A DNA stretch of 64,000 bases from contig NZ_CP023692.1 in the NCBI RefSeq assembly GCF_008704935.1, positions 620,001 to 684,000 of the forward strand. Reading direction: 5' to 3'. Both the position numbers and the translations under genes were made by a program. The notes beneath the pieces are model-generated. The model saw only the letters and a program-made list of their open reading frames with translations. It made no database searches and was not told the origin of the DNA. Positions within the stretch are counted from its first letter, which is position 1, and each line of letters opens with the position of its first letter. Shown here piece by piece: positions 1 to 7,959 of this stretch. This stretch comes from Streptomyces vinaceus. GTDB lineage: Bacteria; Actinomycetota; Actinomycetes; Streptomycetales; Streptomycetaceae.

Positions 1-277
1 CGAGCCGACGATGTGGCAGCGCGTCCCGTACCGGTGTGACAGGCCGGGGCCGGGACGTACGCGCAGACAGGCGCGTATGCGGTGGCGCAGGCCCGGTGCG
101 GCCGGGTCGAAGAGCACGCCCGGCGGCGAGCAGCGGAGAGGCGACCGCCGCCGCGAGGGCGGACCGGAGCACGACGGCGCGGCGCGCGTGCCGGTCGGCC
201 AGTACGCCTCCCACGGCGACGGCGGCGAGGAAGCCGAGGGTCCGGGCGGCGAGGACCAGGCCGAGGCCGGCCTGGCC
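1..277 (-). pseudogene. MFS exporter, N-terminal fragment
   Basis: Read on the minus strand, the frame ending at base 277 gives a typical second transmembrane segment and cytoplasmic loop of an EntS-like major facilitator exporter: GLGLVLAARTLGFLAAVAV, then a GGVLADRHARR loop. It has no start codon and no first membrane helix. After about base 110 the translation turns into Pro/Arg-rich sequence unlike an MFS protein, so the fragment is broken at both ends. It meets the C-terminal MFS fragment of the opposite strand head to head inside a short hairpin. It is judged non-functional. The left side cannot be judged because the window starts here. Confidence 0.5.
256..275. repeat. Inverted repeat at MFS fragment junction
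   Basis: CCAGGCCG (256-263) and its exact reverse complement CGGCCTGG (268-275) are separated by AGGC. The point where MFS similarity switches strand lies inside or next to this hairpin. Confidence 0.7.
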
Positions 278-478
278 CGCGTCTCCTCGCTGGACTTCCT
301 GGTGTCGTACGGCCTGGCACCCGTCGGGCTCGCGCTGATCGCCCCCGCCATCGAGGCGTTCGGGGTCACGGCCGTGCTCGGGGCCTGCGCCGGGGCCTGC
401 TTCCTCGTACCGGCAGCGGCGGCGCTGGTGCCGACCGGCCGCCACTTCGGGCGTACGCCCACGCCGGCGACCCACTGA
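269..478 (+). pseudogene. MFS exporter, C-terminal fragment
   Basis: The last 70 codons of this frame read as the final two transmembrane helices of an EntS-like MFS exporter: an ARVSSLDFLVSYGL motif, a helix with LALIAPAIEAFGV, then a second Ala/Leu/Val helix ending ALVP. This ending is characteristic of the family. Upstream of about base 268 the same frame is not MFS-like; it is the antisense of the N-terminal fragment. The piece therefore lacks at least ten helices and any plausible start. It is probably the tail of the gene whose second helix lies on the opposite strand. Confidence 0.5.
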
Positions 479-558
479 CCTACGCCGGTCACGCGCGCCC
501 CGGCCGGCCGGTCCGTCCCCGCCCCGGCCGGGGGGCCGCGTCTGGCAAGCTGCGGTCC

Positions 559-1110
559 ATGACCGCGCAACAGGCCCCCGATTTCACGCAGATCACCCGC
601 CCCCGGGAACTCTCCCCCGAACTACGCGAGCAGCTCGTCGACTGCTGGGCACGAGTGATCAACAGCGGGGGCGCCGTCATCCCTCCGGGGCTCCCCCTGC
701 CGCCGGTGGACACCGGTCACACCGACCCGGCCCTGGGGCGCCTCGTCGGTGCGCTCGATCCGCGGCGGACCCGGATCCTGATCGCCACCCTCGGGGGCGC
801 TCTCGCGGGGTGGCTGGTTCTGCGCCGTGACCCCCATCCGCTCGTCGCGCACTGGGGAGCCGTCAACCACGTCATGACCCACCCCGACTTCCGCGGCCGG
901 GGCATCGGCAGGGCGCTGATGAGCCGGGTCCGCGAGCTGGCCCGGCAGGAAATGGGGCTGGAGCAGCTGCACATCGCCGTCCGGTCCGGGCTGGGACTGG
1001 AAGAGTTCTACGGCCGCCTGGGCTGGCACGAGATCGGCCGCTGGCCCGGCAGCCTGCGGGTCGCGCCCGACGACGACCGCGACGAGATCCTCATGTACCT
1101 GGCCCTGTGA
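559..1110 (+). CDS. GNAT family N-acetyltransferase
   Basis: A 183-residue single-domain GNAT protein, expected to transfer an acetyl group from acetyl-CoA to an unidentified small molecule or protein. The acetyl-CoA-binding motif A is clear: VMTHPDFRGRGIGRALM (about residues 111-127), followed by the helix LARQEMGLEQLHIAV and the C-terminal FYGRLGWHEIGRW that closes the fold. The first 60 residues are helical and family-specific. The ATG at 559 was chosen because the similarity starts there, although no strong Shine-Dalgarno sequence precedes it; translation from farther upstream would run through antisense sequence of the broken MFS gene. The gene stands alone, 129 bp before the PLP-enzyme cluster. 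Confidence 0.85.
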   Translation: MTAQQAPDFTQITRPRELSPELREQLVDCWARVINSGGAVIPPGLPLPPVDTGHTDPALGRLVGALDPRRTRILIATLGGALAGWLVLRRDPHPLVAHWGAVNHVMTHPDFRGRGIGRALMSRVRELARQEMGLEQLHIAVRSGLGLEEFYGRLGWHEIGRWPGSLRVAPDDDRDEILMYLAL

Positions 1111-1239
1111 ACGGCCACCGCCCACGCCATCGCATTTCGGCCATCTCCCCGCGCCATGCGTCCAAACCGTGCCAGCAGGGCATGAACAGGACCGCGAAGA
1201 ATATCGTCGCACGATCGGCGCGCGGGAGGAGCAGCTGGT

Positions 1240-2742
1240 ATGGACACCGGCCCCCTGTACCTGGAACCGCGACTGGCGCCGCGGCTCGCCTCGCTGCTCG
1301 GCTCGGCCGCCTTCCTGCACACGCTCGTGGACGCCCTCGGCTCGCCCCTCAACCTCCTCGTACCGGACCAGATGGCGCAGAACGCCGAGGACTTCCGAGC
1401 CGTCTACCGCCGCCACCGGCTCGGCGGGCAGGTCTTCTTCGCCCACAAGGCCAACCGTTCCCGCTCCCTCGTCCGACGGCTCACCACGGCGGACGCCGCC
1501 GTGGACGTGGCGTCCGTCGGCGAGCTCCAGCACGCCCTCGGCTCCGGCCTGACGGCCGACCGCGTCATGGCGACCGGCCCCAAGGACCCGGCGTTCCTCT
1601 GGCTCGCCGCGCGCTCGGGCGCCACCGTGAACGCCGACGGCCCCGGTGAGCTGGAGTCCTTGGCGCACCTCGTACGCCGCCACGACCTGCCCCGCCCCAA
1701 GGTCCTGGTCCGACTGTCCGAGTTCGAGACGTCGGGACCCCGCATGCTCTCCCGCAGGAGCCGGTTCGGTACGTCCGTGAAGGCCCTCGCACCCCTGCTG
1801 GACCTGCTCGAACGCCACCGCGAGTTCCTGGACCCGATCGGCGTCGCGTACCACCTCGACACCACGAGCCCGGACGAGAAGGCCATCGCCCTCGAAGGCT
1901 GCCTGCGCGCCATGGACGACCTGCGCCTGCGGGGATTCCTGCCCCGCGTGGTCGACATCGGCGGCGGCTTCGGCGTCAGCTACCTCGCGCACGCCGCCCA
2001 GTGGGACCGCTACACGAGCGAGCTCGCCGCCGCGGTGATGGGCCGGCGCCCGCCGCTGACCTGGGGCGGCCACGGGTACGGTCTGCACGCCGAAGGGGGT
2101 ACGCTGCGCGGCGCCCTGAGCCTGTACCCGGCCCACCGGCCGGTGGCCGGCGCCGGTTACCTCGACGCCCTCCTCTCGCAGCCCGCCCCGACCCTGGGCC
2201 GGGCCCTCGGGACCTTGCTGCTGGAGAGCCTGTACGACCTGTACACGGAGCCGGGCAGGGCCCTGGCCGACCAGTGCGGGCTGTCCCTGGCCCGGGTGCT
2301 GGAGGTACGCCGTACGGACACCGGCCCCGCGCTCGTACGCCTCGCCATGAACGCGAACGACGTGGCCCTGGAGGACCACGGGATCCTGATGGACCCCGTG
2401 CTCGTCCCCCGCGGGGGCGAATCGGCAGGCCCCCGGGAGCCGGCCGGCGTCCACCTCATGGGGAACCTCTGCCTGGAGGCGGATCTGGTCACCCGCAGAA
2501 CGGTGTTCCTGCCGCGGCTGCCGCGCCCGGGCGATCTGCTCGGCTTCGCCAACACCGCGGGCTACTGCATGGACTTCGGTGCCACGCACGCCCAACAGCA
2601 TCCGGTGGCGCGGAAGGTGGCCGTCCGCCGGTCGCAGGACGGCGACTGGCGCTGGTGTCTGGACGAGGAGTACTGGCCGGTCGAGGAGTACGGGCCGGTC
2701 GAGGAGTACGGGCCGATCACCGATTCGGGGGGACGGGCATGA
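1240..2742 (+). CDS. Fold-III PLP decarboxylase-like enzyme (Y4yA/DAP decarboxylase-like)
   Basis: A 500-residue relative of diaminopimelate/ornithine decarboxylases. The PLP lysine lies in VFFAHKANRS (about Lys70) at the start of the alanine-racemase-like barrel. VDIGGGFGVSY (about 237) is the phosphate-binding glycine loop. The C-terminal beta domain carries GNLCLEADL, with the conserved active-site cysteine, and an NTAGYCMDFGATHAQQH segment that differs from classical enzymes and recalls the Y4yA subfamily (recognised from memory). The substrate cannot be read from sequence. The start is backed by GGGAGGA nine bases upstream. The stop overlaps the next ATG, so it is translationally coupled to the cysteine-synthase fusion. 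The extreme C-terminus contains three copies of an acidic EEY(G/W)P(V/I) hexapeptide. Confidence 0.85.
   Translation: MDTGPLYLEPRLAPRLASLLGSAAFLHTLVDALGSPLNLLVPDQMAQNAEDFRAVYRRHRLGGQVFFAHKANRSRSLVRRLTTADAAVDVASVGELQHALGSGLTADRVMATGPKDPAFLWLAARSGATVNADGPGELESLAHLVRRHDLPRPKVLVRLSEFETSGPRMLSRRSRFGTSVKALAPLLDLLERHREFLDPIGVAYHLDTTSPDEKAIALEGCLRAMDDLRLRGFLPRVVDIGGGFGVSYLAHAAQWDRYTSELAAAVMGRRPPLTWGGHGYGLHAEGGTLRGALSLYPAHRPVAGAGYLDALLSQPAPTLGRALGTLLLESLYDLYTEPGRALADQCGLSLARVLEVRRTDTGPALVRLAMNANDVALEDHGILMDPVLVPRGGESAGPREPAGVHLMGNLCLEADLVTRRTVFLPRLPRPGDLLGFANTAGYCMDFGATHAQQHPVARKVAVRRSQDGDWRWCLDEEYWPVEEYGPVEEYGPITDSGGRA
2665..2718 (+). repeat. 18-bp tandem repeat, three copies, inside PLP gene
   Basis: Units at 2665-2682, 2683-2700 and 2701-2718 differ by one or two bases and encode EEYWPV, EEYGPV and EEYGPI just before the stop codon of the PLP decarboxylase-like gene. 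In-frame copy-number change would alter only an acidic, aromatic tail. Confidence 0.95.
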
Positions 2743-4058
2743 GGTACGACAGCATCACCGAGGTCATCGGCAACACCCCGCTGGTCCGCATCGATCCGGC
2801 CGTGCACGGCCTGCGCCACATCGACCTCTACGCGAAGCTGGAGATGCTCAACCCCTTCGGCTCGGTCAAGGACCGGGCCGCGTGGAACATGGCCCGCTCC
2901 CGCCTGCCCGGCGCGCGGGAGCGCGGCGAGACGGTCGTCGAACTCTCCAGCGGCAACACGGCCAAGGCCCTCGCCGTGATCGCGGGCATGCACGGGCTGT
3001 CGTTCAAGAGCGTCACCAACCGCATGCGCATCCCGGAAGTCAAGGACCTGCTCCTGCTGCTGGGCGCCGAGATCGAGGAGCTGCCGGGGCGCAGCGAGTG
3101 CCTGGACCCGACGGACACCGAGGACCCGCTGACCCTCTTCCACCAGCGGCTGAACGAGTCCGGCACCGCCCATCTGCACACCGACCAGTACTTCAACGCG
3201 CTCAACACCGCGGCGCACGAGGCGGGTACGGGCCCGGAGATCGTGGCGGACCTGGACGGCCGGGCCCCTGACTGGTTCCTCGCCTGCGTCGGCACCGCCG
3301 GTTCCTCCACGGGCGTGGCCCGGGCCCTGCGCGCGCACGACCCGGCCGTACGGGTGATCGGGCTGGTGGGAGAGAAGTCGGACTTCATCCCCGGCATCCG
3401 CAACATAGACGAGGTCCACGAGGTGGGCCTCTTCGACCCGGCCACGTACGACACGATCGAGTCGGTCGGCGCCGACGACGCGCTCGACGGCATGCTCACG
3501 CTGGTCCGGCGCTGCGGCATCCTCGCCGGCCCCACCGGCGGCGCCGCGTACCACGGCGCCGTACGCCATCTGCGGTCCTTCGACGCGGAGTTGCGCGAGC
3601 GCAGGACCGCGGTCTTCATCGTCTGCGACCGGGTCGAGAGCTACCTCGGCTACGTCAAGCAGCGCCGCCCCGAGCTGCTGGGCCGACCGCCCGCCCGCAA
3701 CTCCGTGTCCGCGCTCTCCGGTGCCGAGGTCCGGGCGGCGCAGGTCATCGAGGTGGCCGACGCGCAGAAGTGGATCGCGGCGGAGCGGCCGCTGGTGATC
3801 GACCTGCGCAGCTCCTTCGCGTACGCGGCCCTGCACATCGACGGATCGGTCAACATCGTCGACGAGCTCTTCGACGAACTCGTGCGGGGAGGGCTGCCGT
3901 TCGGCAAGCGGCAGCCCGTGCTGCTGGCCTGCCCGGTCGGCGAGCAGTCGGCGCGCTACGCCGCGCTGCTCACCCGGATGGGGCATCCCGACGTACGCAG
4001 CCTCGCGGGCGGGATCATCGCGTGGCGGGACGCGGGTGCCCCGCTGGTGCGTGACTGA
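2739..4058 (+). CDS. Cysteine-synthase-like enzyme fused to rhodanese
   Basis: A two-domain protein of 439 residues. Residues 1-320 are a fold-II PLP enzyme of the cysteine synthase/CBS family: GNTPLVRI at the start, PLP lysine in NPFGSVKDRAA (about Lys44), ELSSGNTAKALA as the substrate loop (normally TSGNTG) and VGTAGSSTGVA as the phosphate-binding loop. Residues 330-439 are a rhodanese domain with VIDLRSSFAYAALHIDGSVN and a catalytic loop CPVGEQSA. The natural reading is that the PLP domain makes or uses a beta-substituted alanine while the rhodanese carries sulfane sulfur. The ATG overlaps the previous stop (ATGA), and the next gene starts one base after this stop, so the three PLP genes form one operon. 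The altered substrate loop argues against a housekeeping cysteine synthase. Confidence 0.88.
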   Translation: MRYDSITEVIGNTPLVRIDPAVHGLRHIDLYAKLEMLNPFGSVKDRAAWNMARSRLPGARERGETVVELSSGNTAKALAVIAGMHGLSFKSVTNRMRIPEVKDLLLLLGAEIEELPGRSECLDPTDTEDPLTLFHQRLNESGTAHLHTDQYFNALNTAAHEAGTGPEIVADLDGRAPDWFLACVGTAGSSTGVARALRAHDPAVRVIGLVGEKSDFIPGIRNIDEVHEVGLFDPATYDTIESVGADDALDGMLTLVRRCGILAGPTGGAAYHGAVRHLRSFDAELRERRTAVFIVCDRVESYLGYVKQRRPELLGRPPARNSVSALSGAEVRAAQVIEVADAQKWIAAERPLVIDLRSSFAYAALHIDGSVNIVDELFDELVRGGLPFGKRQPVLLACPVGEQSARYAALLTRMGHPDVRSLAGGIIAWRDAGAPLVRD

Positions 4059-4059
4059 C

Positions 4060-5259
4060 ATGACCGAGACGGCCGATGTCCTGGAGGAGCTGGGCCCGTG
4101 GCAGCGTCCGCTGCGCGCCCAGTTCCCGATCATCGTGGCCCATCCGGAGCTGGCGTACCTGGACAGCGCGGCCACCGCGCAGAAGCCCCAGGCCGTACTG
4201 GACGCCGTACAGCACTACCTCGCCACCTCCAACGCCAACGCGGGCCGCGGGTCGTACCCCTGGGCCAACGCGACGACCGCGGCGGTGGAGCGGGCCGGCG
4301 ACCGGGTGAAGGAGTTCCTGGGCGATCCGGCGCCGGACCGCTCGTCCGTGCACTTCACGAGCGGGACCTCCGAGGGGCTGCGGACCGTCGCCCGGGACTG
4401 GCTGGCGGATCTGCTCACCGACGGGGACGAGATCGTCGTCCCGTTCGCCGACCACGAGGCGAATCTGGCGCCGTGGCTGGAGGTGCGGGAGCTGCTGGAG
4501 CGGCAGGGCGTCAAGGTCCGCGTCCGCGAGCTGCCGTACCAGGACAGCTCCGGCGACTACGATCCGGCGGCGCTCGCGGCCTCGGTGGGCCCGCGTACCC
4601 GCTTCGTGGCGGCCACCCATGTGCACCACGTGTACGGCGTCGACATGAACGTGCACCGGATACGCCGGGTGGTCGGGCCGGACGTCCCGATCTGCCTCGA
4701 CGCCGCGCAGAGCGTCGGGCACGTGCCGTTCTCCGTGGCCGGGCTCGACGTGGACTTCGTGGTGTTCTCCGGGCACAAGGCCATGGCGCTGCCCGGTACG
4801 GGCGCGGTCTGGGCCCGCGGCCGGCGGGGGCCGCGGCTGCGCCCGGGCGGGTGGGCCGGTACCCCGAACACCGTCGGCATCGTGAGCCTCGCGGCCGCCC
4901 TGGACTGGCTCGACGCGGCCGGTACGGACCGGATCGAGGCGTGGACGGTGGCGCTGGCGGCCCGGCTGACGGACGGCCTGAGCCGGCTGGGCGCGTACGA
5001 GGTGCTCGGCTGCCGCTCCAGTCTGGCGGCCGGCTCCGACGTGCAGCGGCGGCGGAGCATCGTGACGTTCCGCCATCGCGGGATCCCCTCGCGCGACCTC
5101 GGGTTCATCCTGTACAGCCACGGGTTCATGGTGCGCTCCGACGGTCACTGCCAGGCGGGAGCCGGGGATGCGGACGGCTCGGTGCGGGTCAGCCTGCACG
5201 TCCACAACACTTCGGAGGAGATCGAGAAGTTGGTCGCCACCCTCAGCAGTCTGCAATGA
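4060..5259 (+). CDS. Class V aminotransferase, cysteine desulfurase-like
   Basis: A 399-residue fold-I PLP enzyme of the Csd/SufS type. Visible features are AYLDSAATAQKPQAV near the N-terminus, the cofactor loop SGTSEGLRTVARDW, ATHVHHVYGVD, CLDAAQSVGH, the PLP lysine in FSGHKAMALPGTGAVW and a cysteine in RSDGHCQAGAG at the place of the SufS catalytic cysteine. It could therefore release sulfur from cysteine and load the neighbouring rhodanese, or catalyse a related C-S lyase or transamination step. ATG 4060 follows the upstream stop by one base; an in-frame ATG at 4036 would overlap that gene. No iron-sulfur assembly genes are adjacent, which suggests a dedicated pathway role. Confidence 0.85.
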   Translation: MTETADVLEELGPWQRPLRAQFPIIVAHPELAYLDSAATAQKPQAVLDAVQHYLATSNANAGRGSYPWANATTAAVERAGDRVKEFLGDPAPDRSSVHFTSGTSEGLRTVARDWLADLLTDGDEIVVPFADHEANLAPWLEVRELLERQGVKVRVRELPYQDSSGDYDPAALAASVGPRTRFVAATHVHHVYGVDMNVHRIRRVVGPDVPICLDAAQSVGHVPFSVAGLDVDFVVFSGHKAMALPGTGAVWARGRRGPRLRPGGWAGTPNTVGIVSLAAALDWLDAAGTDRIEAWTVALAARLTDGLSRLGAYEVLGCRSSLAAGSDVQRRRSIVTFRHRGIPSRDLGFILYSHGFMVRSDGHCQAGAGDADGSVRVSLHVHNTSEEIEKLVATLSSLQ

Positions 5260-5313
5260 TTTTCATGTGGGGTTCAGGGCCGTGAGAACGGCGGAGCACG
5301 AGCGGACAGCGAC

Positions 5314-6105
5314 ATGAACGTGGGCAGTGCGAGCGGCGTGGGCGGCGTGGGCACGGTGGCGGCGGCGAGTCGGTGGGTGGAGCGCTGGGAGCGGCAGCAG
5401 CAGCGCTACGCGATCGACCGCGAGGAGCGGTTCACCGTCATCTCGGACGTGGTCGAGCGCGTCACGGAGGGCGGCGGCCGGCCCGCCCCGCTCCTCCTGG
5501 ACCTGGGCTGCGGGCCGGGGTCGCTGGCCGCGCGCCTGGCCGCCCGGATGCCCGCCGCCGAGGTCGTGGGCGTCGACGCCGATCCCCTCCTGCTGGAGCT
5601 GGGGCGGGCCCACCACGGAGCGGCCCTGCGCTTCGCGGAGGCCCGCATCGGGGAGCCGGGCTGGCTCGACGCCCTCCTGCTGGAGCGCCCGGTGGACGCC
5701 GCCGTCTCGACGACGGCCCTGCACTACCTCGGCGAGGCCACCCTGCGGCGCACGTACCGGGAGCTGGCCGAGCGGATCCGGCCCGGCGGGGTCCTCGTCA
5801 ACGGAGACCACCTCGGCCCGGACTCCCCCAAGGTGCACGAGCTCGCCGTGGACATCGGCCGGCGGCGGGCCGAGCGCCAGCAGGCCCTGGCGCACGAGGA
5901 CTGGGACGCGTGGTGGTCGGGCGTACGGGCCGACCCGGAGCTCTCGCCGCTCCTCGCCTCCCGCGACCGCCGCACCCACCCGCACTGCGAGGGCAACGAG
6001 CTGACCCTCACCGACCACCTCGCACTGCTGCGCGAGTCGGGCTTCGAGCACGTCGGCACGGTCTGGCAGTTCGGCAACAGCCACGTGGTGGTGGCGGTCC
6101 GCTGA
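5314..6105 (+). CDS. SAM-dependent class I methyltransferase
   Basis: A 263-residue Rossmann methyltransferase. Motif I is LLDLGCGPGSLAARLA (about residues 62-77). Motif II is VVGVDADPLLLELG, with an acidic ribose ligand, followed by AAVSTTALHYL (motif IV region) and RPGGVLVNGDHL (post-motif). No extra domain is visible, so the acceptor is unknown. It lies 54 bp behind the desulfurase-like gene on the same strand and is probably the last gene of that operon, perhaps tailoring its product. ATG 5314 was chosen as the first start in frame; GGCGGAG lies about 20 bases upstream, so the ribosome site is not ideal. Confidence 0.82.
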   Translation: MNVGSASGVGGVGTVAAASRWVERWERQQQRYAIDREERFTVISDVVERVTEGGGRPAPLLLDLGCGPGSLAARLAARMPAAEVVGVDADPLLLELGRAHHGAALRFAEARIGEPGWLDALLLERPVDAAVSTTALHYLGEATLRRTYRELAERIRPGGVLVNGDHLGPDSPKVHELAVDIGRRRAERQQALAHEDWDAWWSGVRADPELSPLLASRDRRTHPHCEGNELTLTDHLALLRESGFEHVGTVWQFGNSHVVVAVR

Positions 6106-6202
6106 CCCGGGCATGAGCCCCTGCGGAGCACTCCGCGTTGACCGGGAGCGACCGGGTGGATACCCGCAGCGCACGATCACGGCGTTCCGGAGCGGTCCCG
6201 GG

Positions 6203-6220
6203 CCATCGAACATACGATGG
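6203..6220. promoter_or_regulatory. 18-bp dyad upstream of signalling trio
   Basis: CCATCG (6203-6208) and CGATGG (6215-6220) form a perfect 6-bp inverted repeat with a 6-base AT-rich spacer, 63 bp before the receiver/TrxR start. Position and symmetry suggest an operator; the binding protein is unknown. Confidence 0.35.
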
Positions 6221-6282
6221 GCGGGAAACCGGCGCGGGCGGCTCGCCATGCGGTCCGCCCAGAGCACTCGGGGTGGAGACGT

Positions 6283-7959
6283 ATGGCACAGGCCGCCGAA
6301 ACGGCGCGGACCGTCATCTTGACGGTGGACGACGACCCGGGAGTATCCCGTGCGATCGCCCGGGACCTGCGGCGCCACTACGGCGCCGACCACCGGATCG
6401 TGCGCGCCGAGTCCGGGGAGTCCGCCCTGGAGGCGCTGCGCGAGCTGAAGCTGCGGGGCGACCTCGTGGCGGTGATCCTCGCCGACTACCGGATGCCGCA
6501 GATGAACGGCATCGAGTTCCTGGAGCAGGCCCTCGGGATCTACCCGGGTGCACGGCGCATCCTCCTGACGGCGTACGCCGACACCAACGCCGCGATCGAC
6601 GCGATCAACGTCGTCGACCTCGACCACTACCTGCTCAAGCCGTGGGACCCGCCGGAGGAGAAGCTCTATCCGGTGGTGGACGACCTGCTCTCGGCGTGGC
6701 GCTCCAGCGACTACCGGCCCGTACCCGCCACCAAGGTGGTCGGGCACCGCTGGTCGGCGGGCTCCTCGCGCGTACGGGAGTTCCTGGCCCGCAACCAGGT
6801 GCCGTACCGCTGGTACTCCTCCGACGAGCCGGAGGGGCGGCGGCTGCTGGAGGCCGCCGGGGCGCAGGGGCAGCGGCTGCCGCTGGTGGTGACGCCGGAC
6901 GGCACCGCGCTGATCGAGCCCGAGCCGGCCGAGCTGGCCGCGCACGTGGGGCTCGCGACGACCCCGGCCGCCGACTTCTACGACCTCGTGGTCATCGGCG
7001 GCGGTCCGGCCGGGCTCGGCGCGGCGGTGTACGGGGCCTCCGAGGGGCTGCGTACCGTGCTGGTCGAGCGGTCGGCGACCGGCGGACAGGCCGGGCAGAG
7101 TTCCCGCATCGAGAACTACCTCGGCTTCCCCGACGGCGTCTCGGGCGCGCAGCTCACCGACCGCGCCCGCCGCCAGGCCGGCCGGTTCGGCGCCGAGATC
7201 CTGACGGCGCGCGAGGTCACGGGGCTGGAGGTCAACGGCGCGGCGCGCGTCGTGCGCTTCTCCGACGGCTCGGCGGTGGCCGCGCACAGCGTCATCCTGG
7301 CGACGGGCGTCTCCTACCGCCAGCTGCGCGCCCCGGGCTGCGACTCGCTGACCGGCTGCGGGGTGTACTACGGCTCCTCCCTGACCGAGGCCGCCGCCTG
7401 CCAGGGGCAGGACGTCTACATCGTGGGCGGCGCCAACTCCGCCGGGCAGGCGGCGATGTACCTGGCGCGCGGCGCGAAGTCGGTGACGCTGCTGGTGCGC
7501 GGGGAGTCCCTGCGGGCGTCGATGTCGTACTACCTGATCCAGCAGATCGAGGAGACGCCGAACATCTCGGTGCGGACCCGGACCGTCGTCGAGGAGGCCC
7601 ACGGCGACGGGCACCTGGAGCAGCTGACGCTGAAGGGCGTGGACGGCGGGCCCACCGAACTCGTCGACTGCCAGTGGATGTTCGTGTTCATCGGCGCGGC
7701 CCCGCTGACCGACTGGCTGGACGGTACGGTGCTGCGCGACGAGCACGGTTTCATCCTGGCCGGACCCGACCTCACCGCGGACGGCCGGCCGCCGGCGGAG
7801 TGGGCACTGGACCGGCCGCCCTACCACCTGGAGACCAACGTGCCCGGCGTGTTCGTGGCGGGCGACGCGCGCGCCCAGTCGGCGAAGCGCGTGGCGTCCG
7901 CCGTCGGAGAGGGAGCCATGGCCGTCATGCTCGTACACCGGTACCTGGAGCAGTCATGA
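6283..7959 (+). CDS. Response-regulator receiver fused to TrxR-like flavoprotein
   Basis: 558 residues. The N-terminal 120 or so form a receiver domain: ILTVDDDPGVS (acidic pocket), LADYRMPQMNG with phospho-acceptor Asp near 67, LLTAYAD (Thr switch) and LLKPWDPP (Lys). After a linker comes an FAD/NAD(P) oxidoreductase of the thioredoxin reductase fold: VIGGGPAGLGAAVYG (FAD), GGQAGQSSRIENYLGFP, VGGANSAGQAAMYLARGAK (NAD(P)) and FVAGDARAQSAKRVASAVGEG. The CxxC redox pair of true thioredoxin reductase is missing; GCGVYYGSS stands in its place. It is therefore a phosphorylation-controlled flavoprotein of uncertain acceptor. GGTGGAG lies five bases before the ATG, and the stop overlaps the kinase start, which implies it is that kinase's partner. 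Confidence 0.88.
   Translation: MAQAAETARTVILTVDDDPGVSRAIARDLRRHYGADHRIVRAESGESALEALRELKLRGDLVAVILADYRMPQMNGIEFLEQALGIYPGARRILLTAYADTNAAIDAINVVDLDHYLLKPWDPPEEKLYPVVDDLLSAWRSSDYRPVPATKVVGHRWSAGSSRVREFLARNQVPYRWYSSDEPEGRRLLEAAGAQGQRLPLVVTPDGTALIEPEPAELAAHVGLATTPAADFYDLVVIGGGPAGLGAAVYGASEGLRTVLVERSATGGQAGQSSRIENYLGFPDGVSGAQLTDRARRQAGRFGAEILTAREVTGLEVNGAARVVRFSDGSAVAAHSVILATGVSYRQLRAPGCDSLTGCGVYYGSSLTEAAACQGQDVYIVGGANSAGQAAMYLARGAKSVTLLVRGESLRASMSYYLIQQIEETPNISVRTRTVVEEAHGDGHLEQLTLKGVDGGPTELVDCQWMFVFIGAAPLTDWLDGTVLRDEHGFILAGPDLTADGRPPAEWALDRPPYHLETNVPGVFVAGDARAQSAKRVASAVGEGAMAVMLVHRYLEQS

Noticed and set aside
82..558. N-terminal extension of the GNAT frame
   Set aside because: These codons translate antisense MFS sequence and Arg/Pro-rich text; the acetyltransferase similarity starts at 559.
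622..2601. 659-codon open frame on the minus strand
   Set aside because: It is antisense to the GNAT and PLP enzyme genes. High GC gives long shadow frames; its Gln/Arg/Gly-rich translation matches no family while the plus frames do.
4036..4059. Earlier ATG for the class V aminotransferase
   Set aside because: It would overlap the fusion gene by 23 bases; the ATG at 4060 follows that stop by one base and suits reinitiation better.
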